Source of the DNA: Acrocarpospora phusangensis
Lineage (GTDB): Bacteria > Actinomycetota > Actinomycetes > Streptosporangiales > Streptosporangiaceae
Length of the DNA: 64,000 bases
Direction of reading: 5' to 3'
NCBI RefSeq assembly: GCF_016862995.1
Contig: NZ_BOOA01000006.1
Coordinates: 62,001 to 126,000 of the forward strand
In this document: one piece after another, positions 1 to 8,233 of the stretch
Layout of the letters: each line of letters opens with the position of its first letter
Position numbering within the stretch: the first letter of the stretch is position 1
Translations under genes and position numbers: made by a program
The notes under the pieces: generated by a model
Database searches by the model: none
Told to the model about the DNA's origin: nothing
The model's input: only the letters and a program-made list of their open reading frames with translations

Positions 1-242
1 GTGACGTCCGCCTGGCGCCGGAGCGCGTCCAGGTAGGCGGCCACCAGCTCCCCCGGGGCTCCGGTTCTGGTGAACAGGTTGCAGAAGCCGCACCGCATCT
101 CGCAGAAGGGCACGTGCAGGTAGAGGAAGAGCGCGTCGGTGCGCTCACCCGTCCAGACCTCCTTCAGCGGCGGCCGGGGATCAAGCGGGCGGTAGGCCGT
201 TTTGTGCGGGTACGCGTAGACGTACCCTTCGTAAGGTCTCAT
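1..242 (-). CDS. STM4012-family radical SAM protein, N-terminal part
   Basis: Only the first 80 codons lie in the window; the gene runs off the left edge. The reading from ATG at 242 gives a HemW/coproporphyrinogen-oxidase-like radical SAM N-terminus with LYLHVPFCEMRCGFCN, the CxxxCxxC motif that binds the 4Fe-4S cluster, at about residues 42-57. The start codon overlaps the stop of the upstream hydrolase gene by ATGA, so the two are translationally coupled. Together with the next three genes this matches the conserved STM4012-4013-4014-4015 set, which explains the family call. The reaction is unknown. HemW-like sequence alone would suggest haem handling, but the neighbours argue for the STM4012 group. 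Confidence 0.85.
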   Translation of the reverse strand, partial: MRPYEGYVYAYPHKTAYRPLDPRPPLKEVWTGERTDALFLYLHVPFCEMRCGFCNLFTRTGAPGELVAAYLDALRRQADV

Positions 243-1045
243 GGGTGTCCCCCGGGCTGGAGCACGAATTCGCCGTAGGGCACCGTCCAGACGACCTCGT
301 GGCCGATGCGGTGGCCGGTGTAGCCGTCTTCGCCGTAGGCGGTGCCGTGGTCGGAGCAGACGATGGCCAGGCAGGGCCGCCGTTCGGTCATGAGAGCGAA
401 GAGGCGGCCGAGGTGCCGGTCGACGTATTCCAGGGCGGCGGCGTGCGTCGCGGGTGAGTCGCCGGTCGCCCCGGGCAGGTAGAAGTGGTTCGGCTGGTGC
501 AGCGCCGACACGTTGACGAGCAGGAACACCGGCTCCGCTCGGTCGCGCACCGCCCGCTCGGCGCACGCGATCTGCTCCTCGAAGGACGTCGGCGAGGTGA
601 CCCCGAACGAGGGCCGCCAGTGGGATTCGGCGAACAGCGACGGCAGCGCCGATCCGAGCGGGGTCAGCTTGTTGAAGAAGCCGACGCCGCCGACGCACAC
701 GGTGTGGTAGCCGGCTTCGCGCAGCCCGCCCGGCAGATCGGCGGCGTCGAAGACGCAGGTGCCCGCCGCGGTGGTCTCGCTGCCGGGGAAGGCGGCGGCG
801 AACAGCCGGGGATGCGGGCCCGGCCCGGCCGGGGTGGGCAGGAAGCCGGCCAGGATCGCGGCGTGCGCGGCGTAGGTGAAACTGCCGGGCGAGTGCCGCC
901 GCTCCCACACACCGCCCGGCAGCACGCTCGCCAGGGTGGGGAGCCTGCCCCGGGCCAGCAGGTCGACGGCCACGTCGTAGCGCAGGGTGTCGAGGGTGAC
1001 CAGCAGCAGATCATGGGTACCGATGATCTGGCCCATGTCCCTCAT
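239..1045 (-). CDS. STM4013/SEN3800-family hydrolase (alkaline phosphatase superfamily)
   Basis: A protein of 268 residues with sulfatase/phosphodiesterase-like features. The early LLLVTLDTLRYDVA segment carries the first metal-binding Asp (about residue 19). GSFTYAAHAA (residues 54-63) occupies the place of the nucleophile loop. Near the C-terminus IVCSDHGTAYGEDGYTGHRIGH supplies the Asp-His and His metal ligands in pieces. The ATG at 1045 overlaps the TGA of the ATP-grasp gene (ATGA), which settles the start; an open frame continues upstream but only as a shadow. There is no signal peptide, so it should act in the cytoplasm. It probably cleaves a phosphate- or sulfate-type ester made or used by the radical SAM and ATP-grasp partners; the substrate is unknown. 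Confidence 0.85.
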   Translation of the reverse strand: MRDMGQIIGTHDLLLVTLDTLRYDVAVDLLARGRLPTLASVLPGGVWERRHSPGSFTYAAHAAILAGFLPTPAGPGPHPRLFAAAFPGSETTAAGTCVFDAADLPGGLREAGYHTVCVGGVGFFNKLTPLGSALPSLFAESHWRPSFGVTSPTSFEEQIACAERAVRDRAEPVFLLVNVSALHQPNHFYLPGATGDSPATHAAALEYVDRHLGRLFALMTERRPCLAIVCSDHGTAYGEDGYTGHRIGHEVVWTVPYGEFVLQPGGHP

Positions 1046-2145
1046 GCCGCGCTCCGATGTCCGAGGAGGTGGGCCACCTGCGCGTGGTAGCTGTCCAGTC
1101 CCTCGGCTCCGCTCCCGGGCAGGCCGGGAAGCCCGGGCAGCAGGTCGCCGAAGGCGTTCACCTCGGCCACGGCGAAACGGTCCCAGGTGACGCCCACCAT
1201 CAGATCGACTCCGACCATGACGGACCGGGGAAAACATGCGGCCGCCCGCGCGCAGGCCGCCATGGCCCGCTCCCACCCGGCCGTTCCGAGCCGGGAGCGG
1301 ACCTGCTGGAGGTCGCCGCGCGTGCCGCCCAGGTGCAGGTTGGTCATCGGCCGATGGCTGGCGCGGACGACCGCGTGCGTGGGCCGCCCGCCGATCACCA
1401 CGACCCGGAGGTCGAACATGCGTCCGTCCGACGACGCCTTGGGGAACCACCGCTCCACGTGGAGTCCGTCGGGCGCGAGGGCGTCGATGATCGCGGCGAT
1501 GTCCGCCTCGTCGGTGTACGTGGGGACACGCAGGGTGTTGTACAGCTCGACGTGTCCCGGCCGGGGCCGGATGAGCTCGACGGACGTGACCGCGTGGACC
1601 CGCGTGCCCCGGATCTGGAGCGCCACGATCCCGGACGCGGACGAGCCGTGGGCCGACTTCACGAACACCCGGCTCCAGCCCGCCGCCGCCATGAGTTCCC
1701 GCAGGTGGGCATAGCCGCCGACCGGTCCCGGCAGCGCGGGCGGCACCGGCACGCCCGCGGCCAGCAGGCGGGCGTGGCAGCGCCGCTTGTCGAAGATCAC
1801 CGCGATCTCCTCGACGTCGCCGAGCAGCCGCGCTCCCGGCGTCCGTGCCACGGCCTGGTGGATCCGTTCGAGGGCCTGGACGAACCGGGCGTGCCAGACG
1901 GCTCCCCCGCCGACCCGGGCGGGTGATCCGGGGCCGCGCAGCAACGCGTCGGCCTCGGGGTCCTCCCCCGGCGAGTCGATCCGGACCAGGGCCCCCGCGG
2001 GGACGCCGATCTCGGCCCCAGCGAGCAGGTCACGCCAGGCGACGACGGACGGCCCGGTCAGGCCGTGGGTCTCCAGGGCCGCCGCGAACAGGTTCACCCG
2101 CCGATCCCCCGGCGTGCCGACGACCACGAAGGCGGGTGCCGTCAC
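1042..2145 (-). CDS. STM4014-family ATP-grasp-like protein
   Basis: A protein of 367 residues starting at GTG 2145, which overlaps the stop of the LRR gene as GTGA; an in-frame ATG eight codons upstream lies inside that gene and is less likely. The N-terminus APAFVVVGTPGDRR looks like a preATP-grasp fold. VFVKSAHGSSASGI provides the Lys and glycine-rich loop for ATP, FDLRVVVIGGRP the central strand, and VGVDLM...VAEVNAFGDL the acidic Mg-binding end, as in RimK and glutathione synthetase relatives. ATP-grasp enzymes activate a carboxylate for ligation to an amine or thiol. Here it would join two unknown substrates within the STM401x set. The family is recognised by context as well as sequence; no function has been shown that I know of. 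Confidence 0.82.
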   Translation of the reverse strand: MTAPAFVVVGTPGDRRVNLFAAALETHGLTGPSVVAWRDLLAGAEIGVPAGALVRIDSPGEDPEADALLRGPGSPARVGGGAVWHARFVQALERIHQAVARTPGARLLGDVEEIAVIFDKRRCHARLLAAGVPVPPALPGPVGGYAHLRELMAAAGWSRVFVKSAHGSSASGIVALQIRGTRVHAVTSVELIRPRPGHVELYNTLRVPTYTDEADIAAIIDALAPDGLHVERWFPKASSDGRMFDLRVVVIGGRPTHAVVRASHRPMTNLHLGGTRGDLQQVRSRLGTAGWERAMAACARAAACFPRSVMVGVDLMVGVTWDRFAVAEVNAFGDLLPGLPGLPGSGAEGLDSYHAQVAHLLGHRSAA

Positions 2146-3056
2146 TCGGACACCTCGATGAAGCGCCACGTGCCGTCGGGCTCCTGCCGGTCGGTCAGGT
2201 CGACCTCGACGTCCGCGAGCGCTTCCCCGACCTTCGCGGCCATCTCCTCGCTCATGTAGTGGTGGCGCAGGTTGAGGCGTTTGAGATGGGTGAGCGGCTG
2301 GCCGGACAGCAGCGCCTCCGCGCCCTCGTCGGACAGGGCGCCCATCGACAGATCGAGCGACTCCAGCCGGGCCACGATGGGCGCGGTGGCGACGGCGGCG
2401 GCCACGTCGTCCTGCCGCTCACTGTCCTGCAGCCCCAGATGGGTCAGCGCGGGCAGGCCGCCGCCCGCCAGGATCGTCGCCCAGTCGTCCGGGCCGGAGT
2501 CGCCCGCATAGTTCTCCGAGCCGAGCCACAACTCCAGATGGCGGAGCGCGGGCAGCGTGGACGCGCCGATCGCGCGGACCACCGCGCCGGGCAGCCCGCC
2601 CGACTCGAAGCGGAGGGTCTCCAGCGAGGAGTGCGTGACGGGACGGAGTTCGAGCCCGTCGCTCCCCCGCACGTCCAGCCGCTTCAACCGGGGATAGGCG
2701 GTCAGGAGGGGCGTGACGTCGGCCTGCCCGATCCAGGAGATCTCGGACTCTTCGCTCACGTAGTCACCGAGGAAGATCGCCTCCAGCGCGGGAAGCCTGC
2801 CGGCGGCCTCGACGAGCAGCTGGACCGGCACGTCGGCGCGGTCGTCGTCGTGCGCCCACCCCCAGGTGCCCACGACGATCGCCCGCACCTCGTCGCCGTC
2901 GACCTCGTCGAACAGCTGCCGGAGGCTGTCCTCGATGGTTTCGTCACCGTCGTACGGATCTCCCGCCACCCGCCAGGCGACCTGCGAGGCGGAACCGGCT
3001 CCGCCCACGTACTGAACGGGGAGACCGTGGAACTCGGTGAGATGCGCGTGAATCAC
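2142..3056 (-). CDS. STM4015-family leucine-rich-repeat protein
   Basis: A protein of 304 residues, first gene of the overlapping four-gene run. The N-terminal part (about residues 1-95) is acidic and of unknown fold, beginning MIHAHLTEFHGLPVQY. From about residue 100 onward there are irregular leucine-rich repeats such as LPALRHLELWLGSE, LPALTHLGLQDSE and LESLDLSMGALSDEG, the ribonuclease-inhibitor-like type. It has no signal peptide. LRR proteins bind other proteins, so a recognition or scaffold role for the downstream enzymes is possible, but this is inference. The start ATG at 3056 follows an AT-richer stretch that probably contains the operon promoter. Confidence 0.82.
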   Translation of the reverse strand: MIHAHLTEFHGLPVQYVGGAGSASQVAWRVAGDPYDGDETIEDSLRQLFDEVDGDEVRAIVVGTWGWAHDDDRADVPVQLLVEAAGRLPALEAIFLGDYVSEESEISWIGQADVTPLLTAYPRLKRLDVRGSDGLELRPVTHSSLETLRFESGGLPGAVVRAIGASTLPALRHLELWLGSENYAGDSGPDDWATILAGGGLPALTHLGLQDSERQDDVAAAVATAPIVARLESLDLSMGALSDEGAEALLSGQPLTHLKRLNLRHHYMSEEMAAKVGEALADVEVDLTDRQEPDGTWRFIEVSE

Positions 3057-3169
3057 TGGGACTCCTCAACGAAGGGGGAGTCAAGTTCTAGCAGCCCCCG
3101 CCGACAGATTCGCACTCCGCTCGGCGCCGGTCACAGCCCCGGTGGTCACGCCTCTTCGCCTGAGGGTTC

Positions 3170-3541
3170 ATGATGGGCGGCATGGCCAGACGATCCGGTT
3201 GCCCGTGCGGGCTGCCCGCCGAGTACGAGGACTGCTGCGGGAGGCTGCACCGGGGAGAGGCGGCTCCGACGGCGGAGGCGTTGATGCGGTCCCGGTTCAG
3301 CGCCTTCGCCGTCGGCGACGTCGGCTACCTGCTCCGCACCTGGCACCCGGCGACGCGGCCGGAGTCCCTGGAGCTGGAGTCCTCGCTGCGCTGGGTGCGC
3401 CTGGAGGTCCTGGAGGCCGCCGGACGTACGGTTCGCTTCGCCGCGCACTACGTGGACGCCGGCGGCCCCGGCGTCCTGCGGGAGCACAGCCGCTTCGTCC
3501 GGGACGGCGACGGCTGGCTCTACGTCGGCCCCATGTCCTGA
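3170..3541 (+). CDS. YchJ-family SEC-C motif protein
   Basis: A small protein of about 120 residues with an N-terminal SEC-C-like zinc motif, GCPCGLPAEYEDCCGRLH, followed by EALMRSRFSAFAVGD and a C-terminal NTF2-like segment with HYVD...GVLREHSRFVRDGDGWLYV. This is the usual layout and length of the YchJ/UPF0225 family, whose function is unknown but is sometimes linked to metal or protein-export handling. Starts at 3170, 3173 and 3182 are all in frame; the GAGGG at 3162-3166 fits the second ATG best. The gene stands alone between the STM401x operon and the amidohydrolase. Confidence 0.85.
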   Translation: MMGGMARRSGCPCGLPAEYEDCCGRLHRGEAAPTAEALMRSRFSAFAVGDVGYLLRTWHPATRPESLELESSLRWVRLEVLEAAGRTVRFAAHYVDAGGPGVLREHSRFVRDGDGWLYVGPMS

Positions 3542-3767
3542 TGACCGTCAACGCGGGGGCGCGCAGGACGCACAGGTGATGAGCTTGGCCCCCACCCGGT
3601 CCGAACGCCCGCCGCCATGCTCGCCGGGAGAACGCTTCTCCAGCCGCTGCAGCAGATCCATGGCCAGCTCCCCCGGTTCCCGCGGGCTGCCACACCAGCG
3701 CTGCCAGGAGATCGACCGCGGCGGCCAAGGTGGGCGGGACGCCGGACACGAACGAGAGGAGACAGCG
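3542..3767. other. Intergenic stretch with unplaced coding-like sequence
   Basis: About 226 bases between the YchJ-type gene and the amidohydrolase. On the minus strand one frame ends with a protein-like tail containing MDLLQRLEKRSPGEHGG and a final CASC before its stop at 3548. I do not recognise it, and no start with a good ribosome binding site is present. It may be the end of a decayed gene or simply GC-rich shadow sequence. The last bases hold GAGGAGA, the Shine-Dalgarno of the next gene. Confidence 0.3.
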
Positions 3768-5048
3768 GTGACGACCGGAGGACGCACCCGGCCGCCGGAA
3801 CCCGGAACGCTCTGGCTGACCGGCGGGCACGTGGTGGACGTACGGTCCGGGCGGGTCCGCGCGAACCACAACGTGGCGGTGACGGCCGGGCGGATCGAGC
3901 GGATCACCGCCGCCGCCCCGCCACCGGAGGCGGCCACGGTGGACCTGGGCGGCAGGTATCTCCTGCCGGGCTTGATCTCCGTGCACACCCACCTCTCGGT
4001 GGTCTACCCGTTCTCGGCCACCGACGAGTCGGAGGACCCGGGCCTGACGGCGCTGCGCGCGCTGTCCCGGGCCCAGGACGCCCTCCGCGCGGGGGTCACC
4101 ACGATCCGCTGCGTGCACGAGCAGAACCGCGCCGACCTGCTGGTGCGCACGGCCGCCGAGCAGGGCTGGGTGGACGCGCCGCGCATCGTCGGCGCGGGCC
4201 GCGCGATCTCCACGACCGGCGGGCACGGGCACGGCAGCGCCTGCTCCTACGCCGACGGCCACGACGGATTCCTGCGCGCCGCCAGGCAGGAACTGGCGGC
4301 GGGCGCCGACCTGATCAAGATCTTCATCACCGGCGGGATCGCCCACCAGGGCGAGTCCTTCACCGGCGCGCAGATGACGGTGGACGAGATGCGGGCGGTG
4401 GTCCGCGCCGCCGAGGAGCACGGCACCTACGTCACCGCGCACGCCGGGTCCGGGTCGGCGATCAGGGAGGCGCTGCACGCGGGCGTACGCGGCTTCGAGC
4501 ACGCCTACGACCTGGACGGGGACACGGCCGCGCGGATGGCGGAACGGCGGGTCTACCTCACCCCGACCCTGTGCGTCACCCGCTGCCCGGAGTGGATGGC
4601 CGAGCACGCCTTCACGCCCTGGCAGATCGAGCGCGCCCTGGAGGTCGGCCCCGGCCACCTGGCCAGCATCCGCCGGGCCATCGCCGCCGGCGTCGCCGAC
4701 CCCGCCGATCCGCGGGCGCCGGGCATCACCATGCTCGCCGGCACCGACTACCCGCCGGGCGAGCCGATCGAGGACACCGTGGTCGCGGTCCGCGAGATGG
4801 AGTTCCTGTCGGAGGCCGGACTCGACCCCGCCCAGACGTTGCGCACCGGCACCCTCGACGCGGCCCGCCTGGTCGGCATGACCGGTCAGGCCGGCGCCGT
4901 CGAGGAGGGCTACCTGGCCGACCTGATCGTCACCGACCGCGACCCGCTCGGCGACGTCTCCGCGCTGCGCCGCATCCCCTTCGTCATGCAGGCCGGGCGG
5001 ATCGTCCGCGACGACCTGCCTGCCCCCCGGCACGCAGGTGCCCTGTGA
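3768..5048 (+). CDS. Metal-dependent amidohydrolase
   Basis: A protein of 426 residues from GTG 3768, placed by GAGGAGA seven bases upstream; the frame is open further upstream without coding character. It has the TIM-barrel amidohydrolase signature: HTHLSVVY (HxH metal ligands), DLIKIFITGG with the candidate carboxylated Lys, VTAHAGSGS and GFEHAYDL (metal His residues) and AGTDYPPGEP (catalytic Asp). An N-terminal beta-sandwich strand and the C-terminal GYLADLIVTDRDPL close the small domain. It resembles imidazolonepropionase/Xaa-Pro dipeptidase-like members that hydrolyse cyclic amides, peptides or lactones. Its stop overlaps the start of the hydantoinase stub (GTGA), suggesting an original pathway for a cyclic amide. 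Confidence 0.85.
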   Translation: MTTGGRTRPPEPGTLWLTGGHVVDVRSGRVRANHNVAVTAGRIERITAAAPPPEAATVDLGGRYLLPGLISVHTHLSVVYPFSATDESEDPGLTALRALSRAQDALRAGVTTIRCVHEQNRADLLVRTAAEQGWVDAPRIVGAGRAISTTGGHGHGSACSYADGHDGFLRAARQELAAGADLIKIFITGGIAHQGESFTGAQMTVDEMRAVVRAAEEHGTYVTAHAGSGSAIREALHAGVRGFEHAYDLDGDTAARMAERRVYLTPTLCVTRCPEWMAEHAFTPWQIERALEVGPGHLASIRRAIAAGVADPADPRAPGITMLAGTDYPPGEPIEDTVVAVREMEFLSEAGLDPAQTLRTGTLDAARLVGMTGQAGAVEEGYLADLIVTDRDPLGDVSALRRIPFVMQAGRIVRDDLPAPRHAGAL

Positions 5049-5310
5049 CCTCGGCGATCCGCTTCGCGGTGGACATCGGCGGCACGTTCGTCGACGCCAT
5101 CGCCTGCGACGAGGCGACCGGCGGGCTGCGCCCGCACAAGGCCCCGACCACGCCCGGCTCGCCCGCGCGCGGCGTGCTCGACGCGGTCGGCGGCCCGGCC
5201 GGCCGGCTCGACGACGTCGAGGCGTTCGTGGACGGCACCGCGCCCCGGCCTGAACGCCATCCTCCAGCACCGCGGCGCGACGTCGGGATCAGCACCGACG
5301 AGGGCCGCCC
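5045..5310 (+). pseudogene. Truncated, frameshifted hydantoinase A/oxoprolinase N-terminus
   Basis: The reading from GTG 5045 begins IRFAVDIGGTFVDAIACDE, the phosphate-binding N-terminus of N-methylhydantoinase/5-oxoprolinase A subunits, normally near 690 residues. After FVDGTA the conserved GLNAILQHRGA is found only in another frame; the shift lies at a run of four C at 5243-5246. A return to the first frame restores GISTDEGR. Homology then ends near 5310, where the convergent DUF4432 gene terminates, and no B subunit follows. About 87 percent of the gene is missing, so this is a decayed remnant joined by GTGA to the amidohydrolase. A sequencing error could explain the shift but not the truncation. 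Confidence 0.8.
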
Positions 5311-6372
5311 TCAGGTCTCCAGGATGCGCAGGGCGGTGTGGTAGGCGCGTTCCTCGCCCGGTTCGAGGAAGGTGAGCGTGCCGGCCTCGCGGGCGGCGGG
5401 CTCGCCGGCGACGGCGTTGGTGCTGGGCTCGAAGCCGACGGCGTAGGCGCCTTCGCGCAGGTGCATCCACTGGAAGAACGCGGGGAACTCGGCGCTGTTG
5501 TACTCGACCTCGAAGGTCAGGCCGAGCCGGTCGTTGACGAGCCCCGCGCGTACCCGGCCGTGCTCGTCCGGGAGGAGGTCGTGCTCGTAGACCTGCTCGA
5601 CGAAGCCGGGGCGCGGGCCGTCGAAGACCAGGTTGGACGCGCCCTGCTCGGTGTCGCTGTCGCTGGCCCAGAGGGTTTCCCTGATCGGCGCGACGAACCG
5701 GGCGCCCTCGTCGAGCAGCGGCCAGCCGATGTTGATGTGGTACAGGTACATGTGCGGGGTGCGGTCGAAGCCCGCGTTGCGCACGGTGTCGGTCAGCCGG
5801 ATCTCCGTGCCGTCCAGGTCGGCCTCGATCCGGCGGACGAGCCGCAGGTGCTCACCGAAGATGGCGGCCTGCCTGACCTCGCCCTCGGCCCACAGCACGC
5901 AGCGGTCGCCGTCCCAGCGCTCGCCGTAGCCGGACAGCCGCGCGGGGATGTTGGCCACCCGGCCGTGCAGGCCGTTCCAGACCGTGCTCCGGTGCGGGTA
6001 GCGGTAGTTCGCCGCGTCCACGTCGGCGGTGAACAGGGTGTGGTCGAGCCCGGCGGTGACGACCAGGCCGGAGAAGCTGCGCAGCCAGGACAGGCCGTTC
6101 TCGTCGGCGTACTCGTGCAGGCCCGGGTTGCGGTAGCCGGTCGCGGACTCCCAGCCGAAACCCACACCGCGGTACCGGGCCGGGCCGATGTCCATGGCCC
6201 GGTCGACCAGCACGTCGAAGGCCAGCCCGGCCGCGGTGCGGAACTCCAGGGTGCGGACGCCCCGCTCGGAGCCGTCCGCCAGCACCACCGAGCGCACTCC
6301 GCCCGCCGCGGCGACGTCGCCCGCCATCCGGGCCAGGGTCCGCCGGTCGTATTCCTTGCCGTACAGCTTCAC
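5311..6372 (-). CDS. DUF4432-family aldose 1-epimerase-like protein
   Basis: A protein of 353 residues of the galactose mutarotase-like superfamily. Recognisable blocks are LYGKEYDRRTLARMAGD at the start, GLEFDVLVDRAMDIG-like sequence (LAFDVLVDRAMDIG), LHGRVANIPA, HMYLYHINIGWPLLDEGA with the conserved His, and FQWMHLREGAYAVGFEPSTN. GTG 6372 overlaps the SDR stop as GTGA; an ATG at 6384 is also in frame. Related enzymes interconvert anomers or epimers of a free sugar in the cytoplasm. As the last gene of the six-gene operon it fits the sugar or sugar-acid theme, and it ends head-on against the hydantoinase stub. Confidence 0.82.
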   Translation of the reverse strand: MKLYGKEYDRRTLARMAGDVAAAGGVRSVVLADGSERGVRTLEFRTAAGLAFDVLVDRAMDIGPARYRGVGFGWESATGYRNPGLHEYADENGLSWLRSFSGLVVTAGLDHTLFTADVDAANYRYPHRSTVWNGLHGRVANIPARLSGYGERWDGDRCVLWAEGEVRQAAIFGEHLRLVRRIEADLDGTEIRLTDTVRNAGFDRTPHMYLYHINIGWPLLDEGARFVAPIRETLWASDSDTEQGASNLVFDGPRPGFVEQVYEHDLLPDEHGRVRAGLVNDRLGLTFEVEYNSAEFPAFFQWMHLREGAYAVGFEPSTNAVAGEPAAREAGTLTFLEPGEERAYHTALRILET

Positions 6373-7115
6373 GCCATCACCCATCCACCGTTGACTTCGA
6401 GGCACTGCCCGGTCACGAACGTCGAGTCCGGGCCGGTCAGGAAAGAGATCACCGCGGCCAGTTCGGCCGGTTTGCCGCGCCGTTTGAGCGCCTGGCTCGC
6501 CAGCACGGACCGGTTGTAGGCGTCCGGATCCGGATGGATCGTCTCGGCCGCGGTGGGAAAGGCGCCGGGCGACACGCAGTTCACCCGGATCTCCATGGGC
6601 CCGAGTTCGCGGGCCAGCGCGCGGGTCATCGAGGTGATGGCGCCCTTGGTCGCGACGTACGCGGCGAGGTCGCTCCAGCCGCCGTGCATGGTGATCGAGG
6701 CGAGGTTGACGATCGCGCCGCCGCCGGTGGCGGCCATCCGCCGGGCGGCGCACTGCGCGGCGATCCAGTAGGCGCGCTGGTTGACCGCGTGCACGTCGTC
6801 GTATTCGGCGATCGGGACGTCCAGGAACGGGCGGCTGGGGTAGATCGCGGCGTTGTTCACCAGGACGCCGAGCGGCCCGAACCGGTCGATCGTCCGCTGG
6901 ATCGCGTCGGCGATGGCCTGGGCGTCGCGCAGATCCACGATCAGCGGCAGCGCCGCGCCGCCGGTCTCCTCGATCAGGCGTGCGGTCTCCGCCAGGTTGT
7001 CCTCGTCGACGTCGAGGATCGCGACCGGGCGTCCGTCGGCGGACAGCCGCAGCGCGGTCGCCCGGCCCAGGGCGCCGCCCGCGCCGGTGATCAAGGCCGC
7101 GGCGTGCGGGTTCAT
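6369..7115 (-). CDS. SDR-family oxidoreductase
   Basis: A protein of 248 residues, the usual classical SDR length. It has the TGAGGALG cofactor loop (residues 10-17), VNNAA (86-90), and the catalytic Ser140, Tyr153 and Lys157 in NLAS...YVATK. The C-terminal GQCLEVNGGWVMA is typical. The Asp at the end of strand 2 (AILDVD) favours NAD(H). The ATG overlaps the previous gene's stop (ATGA). It probably oxidises or reduces a hydroxyl group of the sugar or carboxylate handled by the operon; the exact substrate cannot be read from sequence. Confidence 0.88.
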   Translation of the reverse strand: MNPHAAALITGAGGALGRATALRLSADGRPVAILDVDEDNLAETARLIEETGGAALPLIVDLRDAQAIADAIQRTIDRFGPLGVLVNNAAIYPSRPFLDVPIAEYDDVHAVNQRAYWIAAQCAARRMAATGGGAIVNLASITMHGGWSDLAAYVATKGAITSMTRALARELGPMEIRVNCVSPGAFPTAAETIHPDPDAYNRSVLASQALKRRGKPAELAAVISFLTGPDSTFVTGQCLEVNGGWVMA

Positions 7116-8233
7116 CGTGACGCTCCTTCGCGTGCGGCGCGGAACCGCTCGTCGATCCCGTCCAGCGTGCGGTCCGGCGGCGACCCGTCGAGCAGGGCCT
7201 CGCGCAGCAGCCGCGAGGCCGTGGCCTGGAAGCCGATGAAGCCGTCGAAACGCGGCCGGACCCAGGCCGCGGCCACCGTGGACGCGATTTCCCGGTAGAA
7301 GCCGTGCGCGGCGGCGTTGACGCCCGGGTCCGTCCAGGCGGCCAGCGCCGCGGGCTGTCCGCCCGAGGCCGGGAACACCTCCCGCTGGACTCGCGGGGAC
7401 ACCAGCCGGCGCAGTTCCCGCGCGGCCAGATCGGGGCGCGCGCAGTACGCGGAGACCGCGACGCCCGTCCCGCCGAGCACGCTGCCCGGACGGCCGTCCG
7501 GCGTCCAGGCCGGCGCGGACCCGGCCCGCAGCGTCCCCTGGTAGTTCACGTAGCCGTAGACCAGCGGGCAGTACGCGGGCCCGTCGTCGCCTTCCATCGC
7601 GGCCAACACCCCGATGGGGTCGGCCCCGGCCAGGCCCCGGTCGCTGTGGCCGGCCAGTTCGGCCATCAGCTCGAACACCGCGCGGCCGATGTCCCGGGAG
7701 ACGTAGCCGTCCGGGGTGCGCCCCGGTTCCTCGCCCGCGGCGACGCAGATCGCGCTGAACATCAGGAACGCGTGCGGGCCGCCGAGGCAGAGCGCGGTGG
7801 GCGTCGTCCGTACCGTCTGGGCGACCTCGGCCCAGGTGGCGGGCGGCGGTCCGGAGAACCGGTCCGGCCGGATCACGCTGACCTGGGCGGCGGCGTCGAT
7901 GGGCAGCGCCCACTGCGTGCCGTCGAGGGAGTAGGAGTCGTAGCTCGCGCCGACGCCGGCCGCCCGGATCGCCATGAGCTCGTCGGCGTCGAGGAGCGAG
8001 TCGACGGGCCGCAGGGCCGAGTGCCGTACCGCCGCGCCGAGACCCGGGTGGTCGATCACCAGCAGGTCGTGGCGGCGGGCCAGGTCGTGGATGGGCTCGG
8101 ATTCGAATCCGTGCAGCGGCTGGCGGGTCCACCGGACCGGCGCGCCGTCGCGGCTGAGCCGCTCCAGCGGCCCGTACCCGCGCGGATGGTCCCAGGTGAG
8201 CCCGCTCAGCGTCGTCAGGGTCGTGTCAGACAT
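7112..8233 (-). CDS. Solute-binding-fold protein lacking a signal peptide
   Basis: A protein of 373 residues that resembles extracellular solute-binding proteins of carbohydrate ABC systems in its middle and end: ALPIDAAAQVSVIRPDRF, PPATWAEVAQTV, AYCPLVYGYVNYQGT, GGTGVAVSAYCARPDLA and VFPASGGQPAALAAW. Unlike them it begins MSDTTLTTLSGLTWDHPRG, with no hydrophobic leader or lipobox, and no signal sequence is found upstream in the frame, which overlaps the CoA-transferase gene by eight bases. It therefore should be cytoplasmic. It may sense or carry the pathway substrate, or be a repurposed binding fold; no permease is adjacent. Confidence 0.72.
   Translation of the reverse strand: MSDTTLTTLSGLTWDHPRGYGPLERLSRDGAPVRWTRQPLHGFESEPIHDLARRHDLLVIDHPGLGAAVRHSALRPVDSLLDADELMAIRAAGVGASYDSYSLDGTQWALPIDAAAQVSVIRPDRFSGPPPATWAEVAQTVRTTPTALCLGGPHAFLMFSAICVAAGEEPGRTPDGYVSRDIGRAVFELMAELAGHSDRGLAGADPIGVLAAMEGDDGPAYCPLVYGYVNYQGTLRAGSAPAWTPDGRPGSVLGGTGVAVSAYCARPDLAARELRRLVSPRVQREVFPASGGQPAALAAWTDPGVNAAAHGFYREIASTVAAAWVRPRFDGFIGFQATASRLLREALLDGSPPDRTLDGIDERFRAAREGASR

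Noticed and set aside
3548-3988. Minus-strand coding frame opposite the amidohydrolase start
   Set aside because: Most of it lies antisense to a well-supported enzyme; only the last part is protein-like and lacks a start or ribosome site. It is listed as unplaced sequence.
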